NCBI RefSeq assembly: GCF_030546575.1
Contig: NZ_JAUOTN010000004.1
Location: 496,001 to 560,000, forward strand
Reading direction: 5' to 3'
DNA: 64,000 nucleotides
DNA from: Pontibacter coccineus
Lineage (GTDB): Bacteria; Bacteroidota; Bacteroidia; Cytophagales; Hymenobacteraceae
Part shown: positions 1 to 8,560 of the stretch, piece after piece
Numbering within the stretch: position 1 is the stretch's first letter
Layout of the letters: every line of letters starts with the position of its first letter
Translations under genes and position numbers: made by a program
The notes under the pieces: generated by a model
Databases searched by the model: none
What the model was told of the DNA's origin: nothing
Seen by the model: only the letters and a program-made list of their open reading frames with translations

Positions 1-1026
1 GTTGCGCACGCTGGCAGAGGCATTGAAACGACCCAGGATCTTGTCAGAAGAAAGCGTAGAGTACGCGCCGTAGGTATAGCCGTGCTTCTCGCGCAGGTTC
101 ATAAACAAACGGGCTGTACTGCCGCCACCCAGAATGGTGTTCATCACCTGAGTTGCCACATAGTCCTCTGCACCTGGCTTCATCTGTACCGGGTTTGTGA
201 AAGAAAGCACGCTTTGTACCGCGCTTGGGCGGTCTACAATCACTACTTGTGTTTTGCCATCGTGCTTCGGCAGGTCATAGTTGTGGCTAGGTACATTGCC
301 TTTCTTCCACTTGCCAAACGACTTGTTTAGCAGCTTTTTCATCTCCTTTGGCGTCACGTCACCCACTACAGCCAGGTAACCGATATTCGGACGGTAGTAC
401 GTGTTGTAGTAATTCTGCACATCAGCCAGCGTGATGTTTTCAATTGACTTCTCAGTAGTCAGCTCGCCGTTCGGGTGGTTTTTGCCGAAAAGCAGGGTAT
501 TGCGGATTTTGCCGGCAATGGCATCCGGGTTGTCCTTTTCAGAAGCCAGGTTGGCCAGCATCTGCTTTTTCACCTTGTCCAGCTCTTCCTGCGTGAAGTT
601 CGGGTTCAGAAGGGCATCAGCCGTTAGATCCAGCAGGGTAGGCAGGTTCTTCTTAAGCGAAGAAGCGCCAAAACCGGTTGAGTTGAATGAAAGGTTCGCG
701 CCGATAAAGTCCACCTGCTCGTCAAACTGGTCTTTGCTACGGGTTTTTGTGCCGGTGCGCATCATCTGGCCCGCCATGTTCACGTAGCCTGCTTTGTCGC
801 CTTCCAAAACCGGGTCGCGGTCCAACACCAGTGACATGTTCACCACGGGCAGTTTGTGGTTTTCCACCACGTACACCTTCAGGCCGTTTTTCAGGGTGAA
901 GTGCTCGTACTTGCCTAGCTCAATTTTTGGAGCCGGACCAGCCGGTGGAGGCGTTTGCTTTGTCTGTGCTGTGGCCACCGTAGTGAGCGCCAGCATCAAC
1001 AGGAGTATGTTATATATTCTCTTCAT
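1..1026 (-). CDS. M16 family peptidase, non-catalytic partner (partial, C-terminus beyond window)
   Basis: The first 342 codons of an M16 (insulinase/pitrilysin-like) protein; it runs off the window start. The N-terminus has a signal peptide (MKRIYNILLLMLALTTVATAQ), so the product is exported to the periplasm. The M16 fold is recognisable from LKNGLKVYVVENHKLPVVNMSLV and the GYVNMAGQMMRTGT segment. That segment sits where active members carry HxxEH, so the zinc site is missing. It lies 10 bases downstream of a gene with an intact HxxEH, matching the usual pairing of an active and an inactive M16 subunit. Family and pairing are clear; the substrate cannot be told. Confidence 0.9.
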   Translation of the reverse strand, partial: MKRIYNILLLMLALTTVATAQTKQTPPPAGPAPKIELGKYEHFTLKNGLKVYVVENHKLPVVNMSLVLDRDPVLEGDKAGYVNMAGQMMRTGTKTRSKDQFDEQVDFIGANLSFNSTGFGASSLKKNLPTLLDLTADALLNPNFTQEELDKVKKQMLANLASEKDNPDAIAGKIRNTLLFGKNHPNGELTTEKSIENITLADVQNYYNTYYRPNIGYLAVVGDVTPKEMKKLLNKSFGKWKKGNVPSHNYDLPKHDGKTQVVIVDRPSAVQSVLSFTNPVQMKPGAEDYVATQVMNTILGGGSTARLFMNLREKHGYTYGAYSTLSSDKILGRFNASASVRN

Positions 1027-1036
1027 GATAATCTAA

Positions 1037-2374
1037 TTAATTGCTTTGTTGAGCTGACTTTGGCAGGTAGTGCAACACCACGCGGTTGTTCTTGGTGAGG
1101 TACTTGTTGGCCACGCGCTGAATGTCCTCTTTCGTCACCTTCATGTAGCGGTCAATCTCGTTGTTGATCAGGTTGGCATCGCCGTAGTACACGTGGTAGT
1201 TGGCCAGGTTCTCGGCACGGCCCGCCACGGTGCTGTTCTGCTGCACAAACTGGCTTTCCATTTGGTTGCGCAGCTTCTGGAACTCACGCTCTGATATCAA
1301 CTCTTTTTTCACAAGTACAATCTCTGCGTCCACCGCCGCTTCCAGGTCCTTTACATCCACGCCCATGTTGGCGATGGCATAGGTTAGGAACAGGCCCGGG
1401 TCTTCAGTTGGGAAAGGAATAGAAAGTGCGGCAACCGCTTTCTGCTGCTTATCCACGATGGCCTTTGGCATACGGGCACTCTTGCCGCCAGAAAGCAATG
1501 TAGTCAGCATAGAAAGGGCATAATGGTCTTCAGTACCCTGTGCCGGAATGTGGTAGGCCTGAATAACGGCTGGCAACTGGATGTTGTCATACACGATCTT
1601 GCGGCGCTCTTCGGTCTGGGCCGGCTCCACTACGTTTGGTCTTGGAACTTCCTTGGTGCCTTTCGGGATTTTTGCGAAATACTGCTCGATCAGTTTCTTC
1701 GTCTCGTCGATCTTGATGTCGCCGGCGATAGAAAGTGTGGCGTTGTTCGGCACGTAGAAGGTCTTATAAAAATCACGGAATTCCTCGATCTTGGCGTTGT
1801 TCAGGTCCTCGAATGTACCAATCGGCGTGATTTTGTAGGGGTGCTCGGTATAGGCAAGGCCGAAGGTGTTCTCCAGTATAGTACCGTATGGTTGGTTGTC
1901 CACGCGCATGCGTTTCTCTTCCTGCACCACTTTGCGCTGCGTTTCCACACCTACTTCGTCTACTTTGGCGCTTACCATACGCTCTGCTTCCATCCACAGG
2001 CCAAGCGCGAGTTGGTTAGAAGGCAACAATTCGTAATAGTAAGTGCGGTCAAACGAGGTATTGGCATTAAGCGAGCCACCGGCAGCCTGTACCATGTTCA
2101 TGTACTGGCCACGCTCAATGTTCTCCGTACCCTCGAACATCAGGTGTTCGAAAAAGTGCGCAAAGCCCGTGCGGCCTTTTACTTCGTTTTTGGAGCCCAC
2201 ATGGTACAGCACCGACACAGCCACGTTAGGCGTGGAGTTGTCCTGGTGAAGAATCACGTGCAGTCCGTTGGGGAGCGTATACTCCGTGAATTCAATCTTA
2301 TTGCTCTTGGTCTGGGCAAAGGCTGTGAAGCCCGATGCGACCCATACAAGGCAAAGGAGAAGCTTTCGTTTCAT
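1037..2374 (-). CDS. M16 family zinc peptidase, catalytic partner
   Basis: A 445-residue periplasmic zinc protease of the M16 family. It opens with a signal peptide (MKRKLLLCLVWVASGFTAFAQ); an in-frame ATG nine codons upstream (2401) would put non-signal residues in front, so the inner ATG is preferred. The zinc-binding and catalytic motif HFFEH lies at residues 73-77, and a glutamate-rich segment (VVQEEKRMRVDNQPYG) follows about 75 residues later, as expected for the third zinc ligand. It is the first gene of a two-gene minus-strand unit with the inactive M16 homologue 10 bases downstream. Such pairs usually form a clamshell dimer that degrades peptides; the substrate here is unknown. Confidence 0.92.
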   Translation of the reverse strand: MKRKLLLCLVWVASGFTAFAQTKSNKIEFTEYTLPNGLHVILHQDNSTPNVAVSVLYHVGSKNEVKGRTGFAHFFEHLMFEGTENIERGQYMNMVQAAGGSLNANTSFDRTYYYELLPSNQLALGLWMEAERMVSAKVDEVGVETQRKVVQEEKRMRVDNQPYGTILENTFGLAYTEHPYKITPIGTFEDLNNAKIEEFRDFYKTFYVPNNATLSIAGDIKIDETKKLIEQYFAKIPKGTKEVPRPNVVEPAQTEERRKIVYDNIQLPAVIQAYHIPAQGTEDHYALSMLTTLLSGGKSARMPKAIVDKQQKAVAALSIPFPTEDPGLFLTYAIANMGVDVKDLEAAVDAEIVLVKKELISEREFQKLRNQMESQFVQQNSTVAGRAENLANYHVYYGDANLINNEIDRYMKVTKEDIQRVANKYLTKNNRVVLHYLPKSAQQSN

Positions 2375-2565
2375 AAAGAATAAAGGTTTAGGAATGGTCA
2401 TGCTCTATCGCACGACTTATGTTATAAAGTCTATAAAATTAGTATAAACTCTGCAGGAGTTTTGCACAAATAGCTGAATGCCTATGTTTGCTCTACTAAC
2501 GGGGTGGTCAGGCAGATAAACATTGGAATTAAGGGGATGTTTTTTGAGTATTGCTTAGATATAGC

Positions 2566-3771
2566 TCACATCATCTGCTGTAGCTGTTGTAAGATGAATT
2601 TCTTGGGCAGGTTGAGGAAGAGCGACAGCAGGAAGAAGGCAAAAAGCACATACTTTGCCTGGATGATGTCCTTATGTTTGTCTGGAAGGGAGACTAAGGT
2701 GTAAACCAATCCAATGAGTAAAGGAAAGCTGAAAGGCGCCAGCAGCCTGTAATCAAGAGCGTCGAAATGCGATACAAAGCGCATCGCTAGAATAGCATCC
2801 AGGTATAAAAAGGCTATACCTATGCATATCATCGAAAAGCTATTTTGCTTCAATTCATGCCAAAAGTTGAAATGCCGCTTTACCTTAACAGCTATGAAAG
2901 CTAGAACCCCTGCCTGGACGATGGCTGTGACGTAGAGCAAGTAGTCTGGCTGGTTCTGCGGCCTGAATTCGCGGATGATAAGGAACTCGTTGAGGAGGCC
3001 TTTGATAGACATGAGTATAAAGTATACTCCTGATTCGGTTTCGGTTTCAAGTCTATCAAGGCCTGTAGCAAATCCGCTGAGTTTATAGTTGAGAAGCAAA
3101 TAACCTCCAAACGAAAAAGCCAATGACGCCGAAGTGCAGAAGAAAATCTTTGCGTATTTGTGGTTTCTATTTAGATAAAAGTGTAAACACAATATGACAG
3201 GAATGCCTAATGAGAAAATACCTGCATAGCGAAGCAGGAACAAGACGAGACAGGCAAAGTAGATAAACACAGCATTACGCGGAATTGCTAAACCATTACA
3301 TATTTGTAATATCAAGTATGCAAGCAGTAGAAGCAGTAACAAAACTGGCGCTTCAGACCACGTGAAGCTATATATTTCCAAAAATGTATAACTAGAACAG
3401 ACTGAGGCTAGTACAAAAGAATACGTACGACTAATACCACGTAAAAATATAAATAGGCCAGCCAATAAGAGAAGGTTAAGGATTTTTGAGGCCCAGAATA
3501 CATCAAGTCCACTTATGCTCGATGTTATGAAAATCAGTACTGGATATCCTATAGGCCACTTAGTAAAAAGCCGGGTCTTATTGCCTGCTGCGTCTGTTTC
3601 ATAAAAACCATGCCCATCTTTTAAATTCCTGGCAGCATCTAGGTATGCAATTGAATCAGGTGTTGTATACCCTGTTCCTTCAACATTTACTCGAAAGATA
3701 ATAATCGCGACTGTAAGCAGGTATAGCAGTAATAAAAGCACGTCTGCCCTTCTTAATTTTTCTTCAAGCAT
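2566..3771 (-). CDS. Polytopic membrane protein, GT-C glycosyltransferase-like
   Basis: A 401-residue very hydrophobic protein with about ten predicted membrane segments. After the first segment comes an extracytoplasmic loop with DSIAYLDAARNLKDGHGFY and then KWPIGYPVL. This layout (acidic residue, tyrosine, short helix, glycine, then a P-GYP motif) is typical of GT-C/ArnT-like lipid-linked sugar transferases. The ATG at 3771 (MLEEKLRRADV) is preferred because it precedes the first membrane segment and clears the dgt stop by 10 bases; a start at 3831 would overlap dgt by 50 bases. Donor and acceptor cannot be inferred, and the GT-C assignment is moderate. Confidence 0.65.
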   Translation of the reverse strand: MLEEKLRRADVLLLLLYLLTVAIIIFRVNVEGTGYTTPDSIAYLDAARNLKDGHGFYETDAAGNKTRLFTKWPIGYPVLIFITSSISGLDVFWASKILNLLLLAGLFIFLRGISRTYSFVLASVCSSYTFLEIYSFTWSEAPVLLLLLLLAYLILQICNGLAIPRNAVFIYFACLVLFLLRYAGIFSLGIPVILCLHFYLNRNHKYAKIFFCTSASLAFSFGGYLLLNYKLSGFATGLDRLETETESGVYFILMSIKGLLNEFLIIREFRPQNQPDYLLYVTAIVQAGVLAFIAVKVKRHFNFWHELKQNSFSMICIGIAFLYLDAILAMRFVSHFDALDYRLLAPFSFPLLIGLVYTLVSLPDKHKDIIQAKYVLFAFFLLSLFLNLPKKFILQQLQQMM

Positions 3772-3781
3772 ACCCAAACCC

Positions 3782-5152
3782 CTAATACATCCTCGGCAAC
3801 TCGATCCCCTTGATTTTCCGATAAAGTCCAAGTGCGGCCTGGTCGGTGAGGCTGGTGACGTAGTCGGTGATGTGGATGATACGGTCGTAGTCGGAGGAGC
3901 CCTCGGGGAGCTGCAGGTAGTGCGGCGGAATGAGGTCGGCTATCTTGCGGTGATGTTTAGAGTCTTGGCGGAAGGCAGCCTTCATGCAGGCATCCAGCAG
4001 GCCGCCCAGCACTTCGAAGCCGGCTGCTTCTATCTCCAGCACGGGTTTGTTGCGGTAGATTAGCTCAATGGATAGGCTCTTGATCTCGTCAAGCACGGGT
4101 TTGCAGCTGAGCTCGTTGATGAGCGGTTTGTCGTAGGTGCCGGCCAGTATCTCCTGTTCGTGCGCCAGAAAAATCCGGGTGGTTTCGTTGATGAGTTTAC
4201 CGATGATGCGGGCTCGCAGGTAGCCGATTTCTTCACGCCAATCATAAAAGGTGAGGCTGGAGACCCGGTCGGGTGCGTCGTTCAAAATCTGGCGCAGCAG
4301 GGCTATACCTTGCTGGTGCGGTACCAGGCCAAGCTTCAGGCCGTCTTCAAAATCGATGATACGGTAGCAGATGTCATCAGCAGCCTCTACTAAAAAAGCG
4401 AGTGGATGGCGGTGATAGAACACCTGGTCGCCAGTTCCTTTTTTAAGCAAGCCTAACTCCTGCGCAATGGAGTTGAACCAGGCTTTCTCTGTCTGGAAGA
4501 AGCCGTACTTCTTCTCGCTGGTGTGTTTGGTGCCTGCTATCTCCGGCAGCGACTCTTTCGGGTATTTGGTGAATGTAGCCAGTGTGGTATAGGTCAGGCT
4601 AAGGCCGCCCGGCAGGTTGCAGTGCGCCGGGTAGGTATAGGTGAGCACCCGGAAACCGGCCGCGTTGCCTTCAAAGCGCTGCAGGTCGGCCTTTTGTGCC
4701 TCTGTCAGGTTCGTCAGAAAGGGCTGTGCCTCCTCACTCAGAAAGTAAGCCGAGATGGCGTCTTCGCCCGAGTGTCCAAACGGCGGGTTGCCGATGTCGT
4801 GCGCCAGGCAGGCCGCCGCCACAATGTCGCCGAAGTCGGCTTCCTGTATGTTCTTGTCACCAGTTAGTTCCGGGTAGCGCTCCAGTATGCTCTTGCCCAC
4901 AATACGGCCAAGCGAGCGCCCCACCACCGATGCTTCGAGGCTGTGCGTGAGGCGGGTGTGCACAAAGTCGCTCTCCGGCATGGGCATCACCTGCGTCTTG
5001 TTCTGCAGGCGTCGGAAGGCCGAGGAGAACACAATGCGGTCGTAGTCGCGCTGGAACTCACCGCGCACCGATTCGTCTGAGGTATACTTGCTGTCGGTCG
5101 TTTCGAAGCGTTTCTTAGATATTAAGCGTTCCCAGGAGGTAGAAAGGTTCAT
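3782..5152 (-). CDS. dgt: Deoxyguanosinetriphosphate triphosphohydrolase (dGTPase)
   Basis: A 456-residue HD-domain enzyme that cleaves dGTP (or other dNTPs) to the nucleoside and triphosphate, tuning nucleotide pools in the cytoplasm. The family signature FRRLQNKTQVMP is followed by HTRLTHSLE (first metal histidine) and AHDIGNPPFGHSGE (the HD pair) near residue 115. The length fits the long dGTPase class. It is followed 10 bases downstream by the GT-C-like membrane gene and preceded 18 bases upstream by the DUF3667 gene, so the three may be cotranscribed, although nothing links them functionally. Confidence 0.93.
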   Translation of the reverse strand: MNLSTSWERLISKKRFETTDSKYTSDESVRGEFQRDYDRIVFSSAFRRLQNKTQVMPMPESDFVHTRLTHSLEASVVGRSLGRIVGKSILERYPELTGDKNIQEADFGDIVAAACLAHDIGNPPFGHSGEDAISAYFLSEEAQPFLTNLTEAQKADLQRFEGNAAGFRVLTYTYPAHCNLPGGLSLTYTTLATFTKYPKESLPEIAGTKHTSEKKYGFFQTEKAWFNSIAQELGLLKKGTGDQVFYHRHPLAFLVEAADDICYRIIDFEDGLKLGLVPHQQGIALLRQILNDAPDRVSSLTFYDWREEIGYLRARIIGKLINETTRIFLAHEQEILAGTYDKPLINELSCKPVLDEIKSLSIELIYRNKPVLEIEAAGFEVLGGLLDACMKAAFRQDSKHHRKIADLIPPHYLQLPEGSSDYDRIIHITDYVTSLTDQAALGLYRKIKGIELPRMY

Positions 5153-5170
5153 GTAGTAACGTGGTATAAA

Positions 5171-6070
5171 TTAACTGAGCAGCACGCTAATGCCGAGAGT
5201 AGCTAGAAATAATATGCCTAATGATATCATGTAAGTTAAACCGATCGGGATCAACTTGACTGCCGTGCGCAGGTACGGTTCCTTGTATACATAGCGCAGC
5301 GCAAAGAATAAATAAGCCATGCTGATCAGGATCACCCATCCATTGGTATCGAAACTGCTGAAAACCACCTCTGTGAGCGTGGCAAATATAATCAGCAGGA
5401 AAACAAAGGTATGGAAATGCACAGAGAACATCAGGTGCTCCACGTAATTACGGCGCTGAGACCGGTAAGACAGGTATAGGATGAATCCGAAAAAGGGCAT
5501 GAGCACAAACATCATGAAGGAGATGTTCTTTAGGAGCTTCTGACGGGACTGTTCTTCGTTTTTGAGAAAGTTTCTGAACTTATTATCCAAGTCCTCATTT
5601 AGCATGACAGATGAAGTGTCGCTAAGAGTCAGGCCGGCCCGTGACCTGGCCAGGGAGTCAGCTTGCATGACCCGGGCGGCTGCGTCTGGATCAGTGGCCT
5701 CGAGCTTTTCTATTGCCCCCTCCCCATCATTCACCACAAGGTTCTCCGAGGCAAACAGAGCAATAGTGGTAAAGAAAAAGATACTGACAAACACATAAAG
5801 CCTGAATGGCGGAACGTAAGCTACGCGCTGGCCCATATTGAATTTTTCTGTCAGGTAACCGGGGCGGGTGATCAGGTACTTGAAAGTGCGCCAGAATTTA
5901 GTGTCGTAGTGTAGGGTGCTCTCAAAGAACTCCTCTACCAGGTGCTTGACCGGCACATTCAGGTCATGGTTTTCCTGTCCGCAGTTGGGGCAGTAGTTGT
6001 TTACCTCCTCAAAGGTATAGCCGCAGTTCGGGCATTGTACAAACTTTCGTCTTTTCTTCGCCATGGACAT
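5171..6070 (-). CDS. DUF3667 zinc-ribbon membrane protein
   Basis: A 299-residue protein. Residues 10-35 form a zinc ribbon with two CxxC knuckles (CPNCGYTF and CPNCGQEN). The DUF3667 signature follows (ESTLHYDTKFWRTFKYLITRPG, then GQRVAYVPPFRLYVF), and the C-terminal half has about four membrane helices. The central part is acidic and probably extracytoplasmic. The family is widespread in Bacteroidota and has no established function. ATG codons at 6070 and 6064 are both possible; the latter gives MAKKRRKF. A good -7 promoter element lies 26 bases upstream at 6096-6103. Confidence 0.85.
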   Translation of the reverse strand: MSMAKKRRKFVQCPNCGYTFEEVNNYCPNCGQENHDLNVPVKHLVEEFFESTLHYDTKFWRTFKYLITRPGYLTEKFNMGQRVAYVPPFRLYVFVSIFFFTTIALFASENLVVNDGEGAIEKLEATDPDAAARVMQADSLARSRAGLTLSDTSSVMLNEDLDNKFRNFLKNEEQSRQKLLKNISFMMFVLMPFFGFILYLSYRSQRRNYVEHLMFSVHFHTFVFLLIIFATLTEVVFSSFDTNGWVILISMAYLFFALRYVYKEPYLRTAVKLIPIGLTYMISLGILFLATLGISVLLS

Positions 6071-6095
6071 CAATCAAGCAGTGCGCTTAACCTGT

Positions 6096-6103
6096 CAAAT
6101 ATA
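6096..6103 (-). promoter_or_regulatory. Bacteroidota -7 promoter element for the DUF3667 gene
   Basis: The minus strand reads TATATTTG, an exact match to the Bacteroidota -7 consensus TAnnTTTG, 26 bases before the start codon. No clear TTTG is seen 19-21 bases upstream, so only half of the promoter is supported. Confidence 0.55.
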
Positions 6104-6507
6104 GTATACTCACTATAATAATACCATTCCTTGCCTCTAAGCAATTTCAGGAGACAATAATAATTCGCTGTTATAACAACATGGCCATGTTTTAAGATGT
6201 TACCTTTTGCTGTGTTCGAATAAGTTGTATGTCGTTGTATCCATCACTAGGGCCTGTTTCACGCTAAAGTTATACTGTAATTGGTGTAATCTGCTGGTTA
6301 CCTTTTATTGGAAAGTCTCCTTTGCGTACAGCCGATGTTTTGCAACATTTGTACAGTTACTCGAGCCTATTCCGAGCGATGGAAAACAGACTGTCCCTTT
6401 CCAAGCCATGAAAACTACACGCGAGCTACTGACAAAACCCTGCGTCGGGTATACGCTTACACTCCTGGAGTGTATGTCCTGACATCTGAAAACAAACCTT
6501 AATCCTG
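6104..6507 (+). other. Unexplained stretch ending in a terminator
   Basis: About 400 bases with no convincing protein gene. The plus-strand reading frames here (for example the one ending at 6502 with a RVYAYTPGVYVLTSENKP tail) have weak starts and unusual composition, although that last frame stops only six bases before a strong terminator. No tRNA, tmRNA or RNase P structure was recognised. It could be a non-coding transcript, the remnant of a gene with a type IX sorting tail, or the 5' region of hsp20. Confidence 0.3.
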
Positions 6508-6550
6508 AAAAGCGACCAGAATCATTCATTTGTTCCTGGTCGCTTTTTTT
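6508..6550. terminator. Rho-independent terminator, bidirectional
   Basis: A perfect 12-bp stem (AAAAGCGACCAG paired with CTGGTCGCTTTT) with a 16-base loop is followed by a run of seven T on the plus strand. The mirrored A-run lets it work in either direction. No known gene on the plus strand ends here. Confidence 0.8.
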
Positions 6551-6616
6551 ATTTGTATTCAGGGTTAAACTATAAGGAAATCAAGGCGTAGAAATTAGTG
6601 GAGATTCCTATCCTAC

Positions 6617-6660
6617 AAGGAGGATTGCACTGAATATTTAACCATAACTAAAAGGAGGTA
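6617..6660 (+). promoter_or_regulatory. Two strong Shine-Dalgarno-like sites upstream of hsp20
   Basis: AAAGGAGGTA at 6651-6660 is a near-perfect anti-16S complement with seven bases between GGAGG and the hsp20 ATG at 6666, which fixes that start. A second site, AAGGAGGA, lies at 6617-6624; it is followed only by a four-codon frame ending in TAA. Strong Shine-Dalgarno sites are rare in Bacteroidota, where most genes in this window lack one. Confidence 0.75.
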
Positions 6661-6665
6661 CCACT

Positions 6666-7139
6666 ATGAAACCAATGAGAAAAGAGCGCACAGGAGGTGA
6701 AAGTCTCGCTCCCAAGTCGTTCTTCACAGATTTTTTCAGCGACGTAGATCGTTTTTTCGAGAACGATCTGCTACGCATGCCGGCCCAAATCGGGCGGCAG
6801 ATCATGCGGAATATGCCCGCAACCAATATCCGCGAAAACGAAAGGGAGTACACCATAGAGTTGGCAGCCCCAGGTATGGCGAAAGAGGATTTTGCGGTAG
6901 ACATAGATGAGGGCATGCTGACGATCAGCAGTCAGAAAGAGCAGGATAACACAACAGAAGACGATAACTATACCCGCCGGGAGTATAATTACAGCTCATT
7001 CAGCCGCTCATTCAAATTGCCCGATGCTGTAAGACCAGAGGAAATAAAGGCGCGCTACGAGGAAGGCGTGCTCAAAATAACTGTGCCGAAGCAAGAGCAG
7101 GCAAACAACAGTAACCGCAAACGCGTCAGCATCGAGTAA
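6666..7139 (+). CDS. Hsp20/alpha-crystallin small heat-shock protein
   Basis: A 157-residue ATP-independent holdase chaperone of the cytoplasm. The N-terminal arm carries FFTDFFSDVDRFFEND. The alpha-crystallin domain spans about residues 45-140 and includes the family features NIRENEREYTIELAAPGM, FSRSFKLPDAV and YEEGVLKITVPK. The C-terminus ends in KRVSIE, a possible IxI-type anchor. It is a single-gene unit bounded by the terminator at 6508-6550 and the insertion sequence at 7151. The unusually strong ribosome-binding site suggests high output or control at the RNA level, but no clear thermometer fold is seen. Confidence 0.93.
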   Translation: MKPMRKERTGGESLAPKSFFTDFFSDVDRFFENDLLRMPAQIGRQIMRNMPATNIRENEREYTIELAAPGMAKEDFAVDIDEGMLTISSQKEQDNTTEDDNYTRREYNYSSFSRSFKLPDAVRPEEIKARYEEGVLKITVPKQEQANNSNRKRVSIE

Positions 7140-7150
7140 GGTGCCGGGCA

Positions 7151-7191
7151 AAACAGAAAAGGGAGGCCGAAAGCCAGGAATGGTCGGAAGA
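7151..7191 (+). repeat. IS left terminal inverted repeat
   Basis: 41 bp starting AAACAGAAAAGGGAGGC and ending CCAGGAATGGTCGGAAGA. It matches the reverse complement of 8548-8588 at 35 of 41 positions; five of the six differences fall in one block because the central 11 bp (GGCCGAAAGCC) is inverted relative to the other end. Confidence 0.85.
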
Positions 7192-7213
7192 TTAAATCTT
7201 CCGGCCATTTTTT
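7181..7213 (+). terminator. Inward-facing terminator-like hairpin in the IS left end
   Basis: TGGTCGGAAGATT pairs with AATCTTCCGGCCA (one G-T pair) and is followed by TTTTTT. It sits just inside the element and would stop transcription arriving from hsp20 before the transposase gene. It may double as the hsp20 terminator. Confidence 0.65.
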
Positions 7214-7289
7214 GTTTCGGGGCTATTTTTTCACTTCCTTGACCTGTCTGCTCCTATTGTTTGTTGTCTTAACAGGCTAACAGCTAAAG

Positions 7290-8531
7290 ATGATGCGCAT
7301 ATTCAAAGACCACCAGATGAGTGTGAGCCAGTTGCTGGCGCTTATCCCCGAGCAATACCTGGAGCAACTCCCTCTTCAAAGCAGGGTAGACCGCTATGCC
7401 AAAGTACTCCATGGCCGCAAGATGTTCTACCTCCTGCTCTATGGGATGCTGGAAAACGAGCGGCTCAGTCAGCGGAGCCTGGAAGACACCTTCCATGACC
7501 CGTTCTTCAAGCAGCTCTTTCACCTAGATGCCAGTGAAAGCGTCCGACGGAGCTCTGTTTCAGAGCGGCTCCCGAAGAGAGATGCACACTTCTTCAGCCA
7601 GATCTATGAATGCATCTATGAGCAGTATGCCGGCTTGTATGCAGCGCGTGAGCGGCAAAAGCACCTGTTGATCCGTGTGGACAGCACCTTGGTGAGTGAT
7701 ACAGCCGGCAAGCTGCAAAGCAGCATCGGGCATACAAGCAGCATCGGGCATACAAGCGGCAAGAAGGCAGTCAAATACACCATGGCCTTTGATGGGGTGC
7801 TGCCCTGCAGCGCCCAGGCTTTCAGCGAGCGTAGCTGTAACAGCGAAGCGGTGGCCCTGCCTCACCCGGTCTGGCAGCATGTCCGGCAGGAGGCGGGCCA
7901 TCAGAACCTGTATGTGCTGGACCGGGGCCTGCAATCGGCCCAAAGCCTGGAGGCCTTTGAGGCGCAGCAGGTGCGCTTTGTATGCCGGGTAAAGGAAAAC
8001 CGCAAGTATGAGCTCAGGTCCAACCTGCTTGGGGAAGACCAGCAGACAGATCTGGGAGAAGGAGTGCTGCTGAGCGATGAGCTGGTCAGGCTTTACTGCG
8101 GGGAGCGCATCCAAAACAAGGAAGGCAATGTCCATTACCGGGAAAGCCTGCTGGAGCAGGATTTCCGCCTCCTCATCGTGGAAAGCAAGCAAGACCCGGG
8201 GCGGCGCTACTGGCTGTTGACCCATGCCCTGCAGATGCCCGCAGAAGAGGTGGCCAAGGCCTACCGGCAAAGGTGGGACAGTGAGGTGTTCTTTCGCTTC
8301 CTCAAGCAGGAGCTGCACCTGAGCCATTTGGTTTCGCTCAACCAGAACGGCATCAGGGTGATGCTTTACATGACCTTGATCGTGGCCATGCTGCTGCTTA
8401 TCTACAAACATGCCAACGCCATCGGGTATAAAACAGCTAAACGCAGGTTTGCGATGGAAGTCAGAAATCTGGCCATTGCCATCATCGTGGCAGAGTGCGG
8501 TGGGGACCTGGACAAACTCTTCAAAACATAA
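7290..8531 (+). CDS. IS4-family transposase
   Basis: A 413-residue DDE transposase that would cut and join the element's ends. The first catalytic Asp is in RVDSTLVSDT (near residue 132), the second in YVLDRGLQ (near 210), and the third acidic residue is in the signature YRQRWDSEVFFRFLKQELHL (near 337), the Y-(2)-R-(3)-E-(6)-K motif of IS4. No frameshift or stop interrupts it, so it may be active. Just after the first Asp the sequence SSIGHT is repeated twice, encoded by an exact 18-bp tandem duplication. Confidence 0.93.
   Translation: MMRIFKDHQMSVSQLLALIPEQYLEQLPLQSRVDRYAKVLHGRKMFYLLLYGMLENERLSQRSLEDTFHDPFFKQLFHLDASESVRRSSVSERLPKRDAHFFSQIYECIYEQYAGLYAARERQKHLLIRVDSTLVSDTAGKLQSSIGHTSSIGHTSGKKAVKYTMAFDGVLPCSAQAFSERSCNSEAVALPHPVWQHVRQEAGHQNLYVLDRGLQSAQSLEAFEAQQVRFVCRVKENRKYELRSNLLGEDQQTDLGEGVLLSDELVRLYCGERIQNKEGNVHYRESLLEQDFRLLIVESKQDPGRRYWLLTHALQMPAEEVAKAYRQRWDSEVFFRFLKQELHLSHLVSLNQNGIRVMLYMTLIVAMLLLIYKHANAIGYKTAKRRFAMEVRNLAIAIIVAECGGDLDKLFKT
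7722..7757 (+). repeat. 18-bp tandem duplication inside the transposase gene
   Basis: The unit AGCATCGGGCATACAAGC occurs twice without a gap, adding six in-frame codons (repeat of SIGHTS) shortly after the first catalytic aspartate. Identical units suggest a recent slippage event. Confidence 0.9.
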
Positions 8532-8560
8532 AAAAGTGGTCGGAATTTCTTCCGACCACT
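8529..8560 (-). terminator. Inward-facing terminator-like hairpin in the IS right end
   Basis: AGTGGTCGGAA pairs perfectly with TTCCGACCACT around a four-base loop. On the minus strand it is followed by a T run (the A run at 8529-8535 on the plus strand). It mirrors the left-end hairpin and would block transcription entering from the right. Confidence 0.6.
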
